NCBI GenBank assembly: GCA_030374735.1
Contig: JASCIV010000096.1
Coordinates: 1 to 48,887 of the forward strand
DNA length: 48,887 nt
Direction: 5' to 3'
DNA from: Gracilaria caudata
Taxonomy: Eukaryota > Rhodophyta > Florideophyceae > Gracilariales > Gracilariaceae
This document shows positions 46,601 through 48,887 of the stretch, piece after piece; within the stretch, counting starts at the first letter, position 1, and every line of letters begins with the position of its first letter. A program made the position numbers and the translations under genes. The notes beneath the pieces were generated by a model that worked only from the letters and a program-made list of their open reading frames with translations, did no database searches and had not been told where the DNA came from.

Positions 46601-48887
46601 ACGGACTGCCAACGGAGGAAGAGATTAACAGAATTTTGGCTCGTAGTGAGGACGAGTTTCACAAGTTTATGGTTATTGATGAAGAAAGAAGGCAAGAAAT
46701 TGCACCTCGATCACGACTGCTTGTTGACAAAGAAATTCCAGAATGGTCAACCAAAGTTCCGAAAGCTCTTCTCAAGAAAGCGACAGTGAGTGGGGCCGGC
46801 AGTTGGGGATCCTACGGAGGGATTGATATATCTCTAATCAATGGGCCAAAAAAGAGGAGAGCCGCGACCGAGAATGTGAGCTATGGCGTTGACCAACTAA
46901 GCGAGCGAGCGTATATAAAACTAATGGAGCGATCGGAAGCTGGAGAAGAAGTTTCTTTGCAAGACGCTATTCGGAAGGAGAAAACAAGGCGAAAGAGGCG
47001 GAAGAAGAACGGAGTTGATGTGAACGGAAAGAATAACCAATTTGCAGAAAAGCGGCAGGGATCTAATATTGGTTCCGGCGACGAAGCTGGTACGGATACG
47101 GTGGCATCAGCCGAAAACATCAAAGAATCACCGCCTAGTGATTCATTGACCGCAACACAACTTGCGAGCGCGGGGATAGCTGTAAATATGCAGGAGAATG
47201 GGGTTGAAGACGAAAATGGAACAGGTGGCGAGAACAGTTTTGTGCCCTCAGTCGCTGATGATATGGTCATAGAGGAGGACGAAGAGGATGACAATGATGA
47301 AGACAAAGCAGCGCTTCACACTGAAGTGGCAGCCTTGACAGGTGGTTTTTCGGCACTGAAATCTGACGAGGACCGAAACAGCTCGTCATCCGATGAAGCA
47401 ATAATTCGTCCACGCTCTATGAAAACAAAGAGGCGCAGCTCTAGCATAAATCGAAAGAAAGTAATTGAGGAAAGCGATTCATCTGACATGACTGAAGAAC
47501 CTCCGAAGATGAAATTGCCACGCAGAAGAAGGAAACGGCCGATGATCTCAAGTAGTGAAAGTGCTAGTCCTGATATAACAGAATCGTCTACTGCTATGGA
47601 GTCTAAACCGAAAAGAGCCAGAAGGCCTCGAGTAAGTGATACGCAAAGTGAAAATGAGGAAGTTCACGACAGAGGAGACAAAGAAAAGTACAAGAGAGCA
47701 ATGGACAAAACGATTGGGAAGTCTGGTCTGGAAAGTGCTGGTATTGTAGACGATCTACCCAAACCTCCCAGAAAAAAGAGCGTGCTTGCAGATTCGCTGA
47801 AGAGGAAGGAGGGTCTGGAGCCACTGAAGGGCAAGAAGCCTCCAAGGGATATAGTCAAGGACAAAAAGAATGTCCCCTCAGCAAGGGACAGGCATGAGAC
47901 AGCGGAAGGGATAAAGGACCGAAGTTTGACTAACACGACGTCGTCATTACGATCAAAGAAAGAGGGTTTGGAACCGACAAGGGAAGCAAAGGAAGGACAA
48001 GAGTCAAGAAAAGGCAAAGCGGATCCCAACCCATTTGATGAATTGCCAGATCTTCCCCGAATTCCTCGTAAGGTGAATACGGCATCGCAGAACAAGGACT
48101 CTAAGAATCCTTCCACTGCTCCGTCGAATGCCAGACCTCCAATCCCGCCCATGTCGAATACTCAAGCTTTATCTTCACAGCCGCGGAATTCCGCCCAGCA
48201 TCGTAATGGTGTGCCACATTCTGGACCATCTCCCTCAAGAGGTTCTCCCCCACACAGAATCTCTCCGCAGCATCGTGGATCTCAACAGCATCGCTCATCT
48301 CCTCCCCATCGCCCTTCACAGCAGCATTACAACAGTCCCCCACGAATCAACGCACCTCCTCCACACTTGGTGAATGTCCAACGCATGGGCGCCCCAAAAC
48401 ATATGGGACCCCCACCCCATATGGCTCCACCACCGCACATGGGACCGTCACCTCACTTAGTTGCAGCTCAACAGATGGTGCAGCAAATGGCAGCACGTCA
48501 GCGAATGGCTATGGCTCCACAAATACATCCCCATATGCCTCCCCCTCCCCCTCCACCACCGCCTCAGTCACACATGCAATTTTCGAGCATTCCTCCCCCT
48601 CATATGGGTCACCCGCAGATGATGAACCCTTTACAGCGAATGTCGCCACAACAGATGAACAATCCGCAGCATATTCCTCCCATGCCAATGATGCCACCTC
48701 CGCAACACTTGGGTGTGCCGCAACATATGGGAGCGCCTCGAAGAATGCCTCCACCTCCGCGCCACATGGCCGCCCCTCCTCTCATGGGTGCTCAACCAAA
48801 CATGGTTCCACAGAACATGCCACATGGTCAGCCTTTCATGCCTCATAAGCATATGGGACATCCTACCCATCACGGTGGTCCTCACCC
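43693..48887 (+). CDS. SWI/SNF chromatin-remodelling ATPase, Brahma class (3' end outside window)
   Basis: An open frame starts at ATG 43693 (CTCAATGGCG) and runs without a stop for at least 1731 codons to the window edge. Domains in order: QLQ at about 67-103 (FAQVQAARLQLLAEKLY), HSA at about 295-370 (Arg/Lys-rich, binds actin-related proteins), SNF2 ATPase with Walker A DEMGLGKT at 485-492 and DEGH at 588-591, helicase C with DRAHRIGQ at 893-900, and SnAC at about 955-1030 (EEINRILARSEDEFHKFMVI). QLQ plus HSA plus SnAC defines the Brahma/Snf2/Sth1 group, which slides and ejects nucleosomes. A long acidic and Ser/Lys-rich region follows, then from about 1490 a Pro/Met/His/Gln-rich tail (repeats like HMGPPPHMAPPP). 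No bromodomain appears in the visible part. No intron is needed. Confidence 0.95.
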   Translation, partial: MASQQAVRLLEAHPHRAPLEAEQLRALCNLLYTLKRGLGSAAAAKTPVYNAILRVLKAHTCPLPNTTVTFAQVQAARLQLLAEKLYREHKPFPQELNAAITQGLVSGFDPATGFRVPPETQNVQLARQQLQEQDEIMKERQRLQELQADFHKSRASCVEAARAHEPELPTPEEMLPWEQRRIPIPRQGLQRGRHMGLDQNTLVNERYRSLKVRTDAICSDIARILTDHGTGVKTLSPRNAALLETRIRHVKLMSLQSRIRQSVWNEYQTGTLDGRRTSRAKVRTLKQLQREYERVERARHRQVETEEKDARRKRQAWINAMADHLNKFRSYHRDTVKRGVRAVNKALLKYHEELSKNASRAEREAEKARIQKLKDDDEEGYLELVKQTKNTRVLELLEQTDKYLRELGAVVKEERARSGVVEYENNTAAKIGRRSNYYEIAHAIKEEVRTQSSLLVGGTLKEYQLHGIQWMVSLYNNRLNGILADEMGLGKTVQTLGLIAHLMERKDNPGPYLIIVPLSTVSNWEMEFARWAPVIRVVVFKGDARARKRLYEEVIEKKSFNVCLVTYEYVVRGKNFLKRVEWQHIIIDEGHRIKNHESKLSSVLHAHYRSRNRLLLTGTPLQNSLTELWALLNFLLPNVFKSAESFESWFALPFANMGVDKNPQTEQETQLTEEESLLIIRRLHQVLRPFLLRRMKSDVLRMGEQLPAKQEHIVLCEMSAWQRYMYVRILKAERLLFTDKHGRQRYDKLPNPAVQMRKCCNHPYLFYSDHSSQVIDSHMLWRASGKFDMLDSIITKLLRTGHRILIFNQMTKVVDLQERLLRYRNIPFYRLDGGTSNDDRKAMVTDFNREGSEVNVFLLTTRAGGLGVNLQTADTVIIFDSDWNPSMDEQAQDRAHRIGQQKEVLVLRMITAKSIEENVMERASFKRGLEKKIIRAGMFDEQSKDCERQAMLRELLRVEGGAGSEEEQEDGLPTEEEINRILARSEDEFHKFMVIDEERRQEIAPRSRLLVDKEIPEWSTKVPKALLKKATVSGAGSWGSYGGIDISLINGPKKRRAATENVSYGVDQLSERAYIKLMERSEAGEEVSLQDAIRKEKTRRKRRKKNGVDVNGKNNQFAEKRQGSNIGSGDEAGTDTVASAENIKESPPSDSLTATQLASAGIAVNMQENGVEDENGTGGENSFVPSVADDMVIEEDEEDDNDEDKAALHTEVAALTGGFSALKSDEDRNSSSSDEAIIRPRSMKTKRRSSSINRKKVIEESDSSDMTEEPPKMKLPRRRRKRPMISSSESASPDITESSTAMESKPKRARRPRVSDTQSENEEVHDRGDKEKYKRAMDKTIGKSGLESAGIVDDLPKPPRKKSVLADSLKRKEGLEPLKGKKPPRDIVKDKKNVPSARDRHETAEGIKDRSLTNTTSSLRSKKEGLEPTREAKEGQESRKGKADPNPFDELPDLPRIPRKVNTASQNKDSKNPSTAPSNARPPIPPMSNTQALSSQPRNSAQHRNGVPHSGPSPSRGSPPHRISPQHRGSQQHRSSPPHRPSQQHYNSPPRINAPPPHLVNVQRMGAPKHMGPPPHMAPPPHMGPSPHLVAAQQMVQQMAARQRMAMAPQIHPHMPPPPPPPPPQSHMQFSSIPPPHMGHPQMMNPLQRMSPQQMNNPQHIPPMPMMPPPQHLGVPQHMGAPRRMPPPPRHMAAPPLMGAQPNMVPQNMPHGQPFMPHKHMGHPTHHGGPH
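48180..48887 (+). repeat. Pro/His/Met-rich coding repeats in the Brahma-class ATPase tail
   Basis: Imperfect short repeats encode PPHM/PQHM-type units (for example HMGPPPHMAPPPHMGPSPH near residues 1573-1591). They form a disordered, possibly phase-separating tail and reach the window edge. Confidence 0.8.

Noticed and set aside
1..48887. tRNA, rRNA, CRISPR arrays, transposase or reverse-transcriptase genes
   Set aside because: I looked for B-box-like sequences, regular spaced repeats and catalytic motifs of these classes by eye and found none; a tRNAscan or Rfam search would be decisive.

Overview
This window looks like nuclear DNA from a photosynthetic eukaryote with a compact, intron-poor genome, most likely a red alga (Rhodophyta, possibly a florideophyte). 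Seen directly: long uninterrupted eukaryote-type genes on both strands, only three short introns (73-101 nt) with GT...AG ends, two of which carry a perfect TACTAAC branch site, and proteins with plastid-type leaders. Known biology that fits: a nuclear SecE for a plastid Sec translocase, a GH63 enzyme related to mannosylglycerate hydrolases (mannosylglycerate, or digeneaside, is a floridean solute), and an expanded secreted tyrosinase type. The species assignment is inference; no rRNA or organelle marker is present.

Layout. 1-1818: no gene I can support. 1819-10431: a ferredoxin-reductase-like/J-domain fusion, a DMT-family transporter, plastid SecE (minus), a short Sey1/RHD3-like GTPase and an unrecognised protein. 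10432-13244: a 2.8-kb stretch without a recognisable gene but with striking palindromes. 13245-19995: a membrane-anchored GH63 enzyme, a secreted tyrosinase (minus, one intron) and a cyclophilin with a myristoylation-type N-terminus (two introns). 20944-29927, all minus: an unrecognised protein, a DCAF4-like WD40 protein, a plastid-type FIST/ankyrin protein and a Ulp1/SENP SUMO protease. 30863-36121: mitochondrial-type ribosomal protein uS19 (plus), a GRAM-VASt sterol-transfer type membrane protein (minus) and a kinase-DEP-DUF547 protein (minus). 37446-41113: an unrecognised secretory-pathway membrane protein (plus) converging on eIF3l (minus). 41791-48887: the spliceosomal SNW/SKIP protein (minus), sharing a 264-bp intergenic region with a SWI/SNF (Brahma-class) ATPase that runs off the right edge.

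Most genes are single-copy housekeeping loci; nothing forms an operon or an obvious pathway cluster. Themes recur: plastid function (FNR-like/J protein, SecE, FIST/ankyrin), membrane and lipid biology (Sey1-like GTPase, GRAM-VASt protein, DMT transporter), ubiquitin/SUMO control (DCAF4-like, SENP) and gene expression (SKIP, Brahma, eIF3l, uS19m). The most unusual items are domain combinations: a probably inactive reductase fold joined to a J-domain, a Sey1-like GTPase without its membrane hairpin, and kinase-DEP-DUF547. A short dispersed motif (TACGAAGGTAC / TACGAAGGGTA), often next to small hairpins with an AACG/CGTT loop, recurs in the intergenic DNA and looks like a repeat family.

Many long open frames begin at TTG or GTG or mirror a real gene on the other strand. 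I trimmed starts to the first sensible ATG and omitted shadows.
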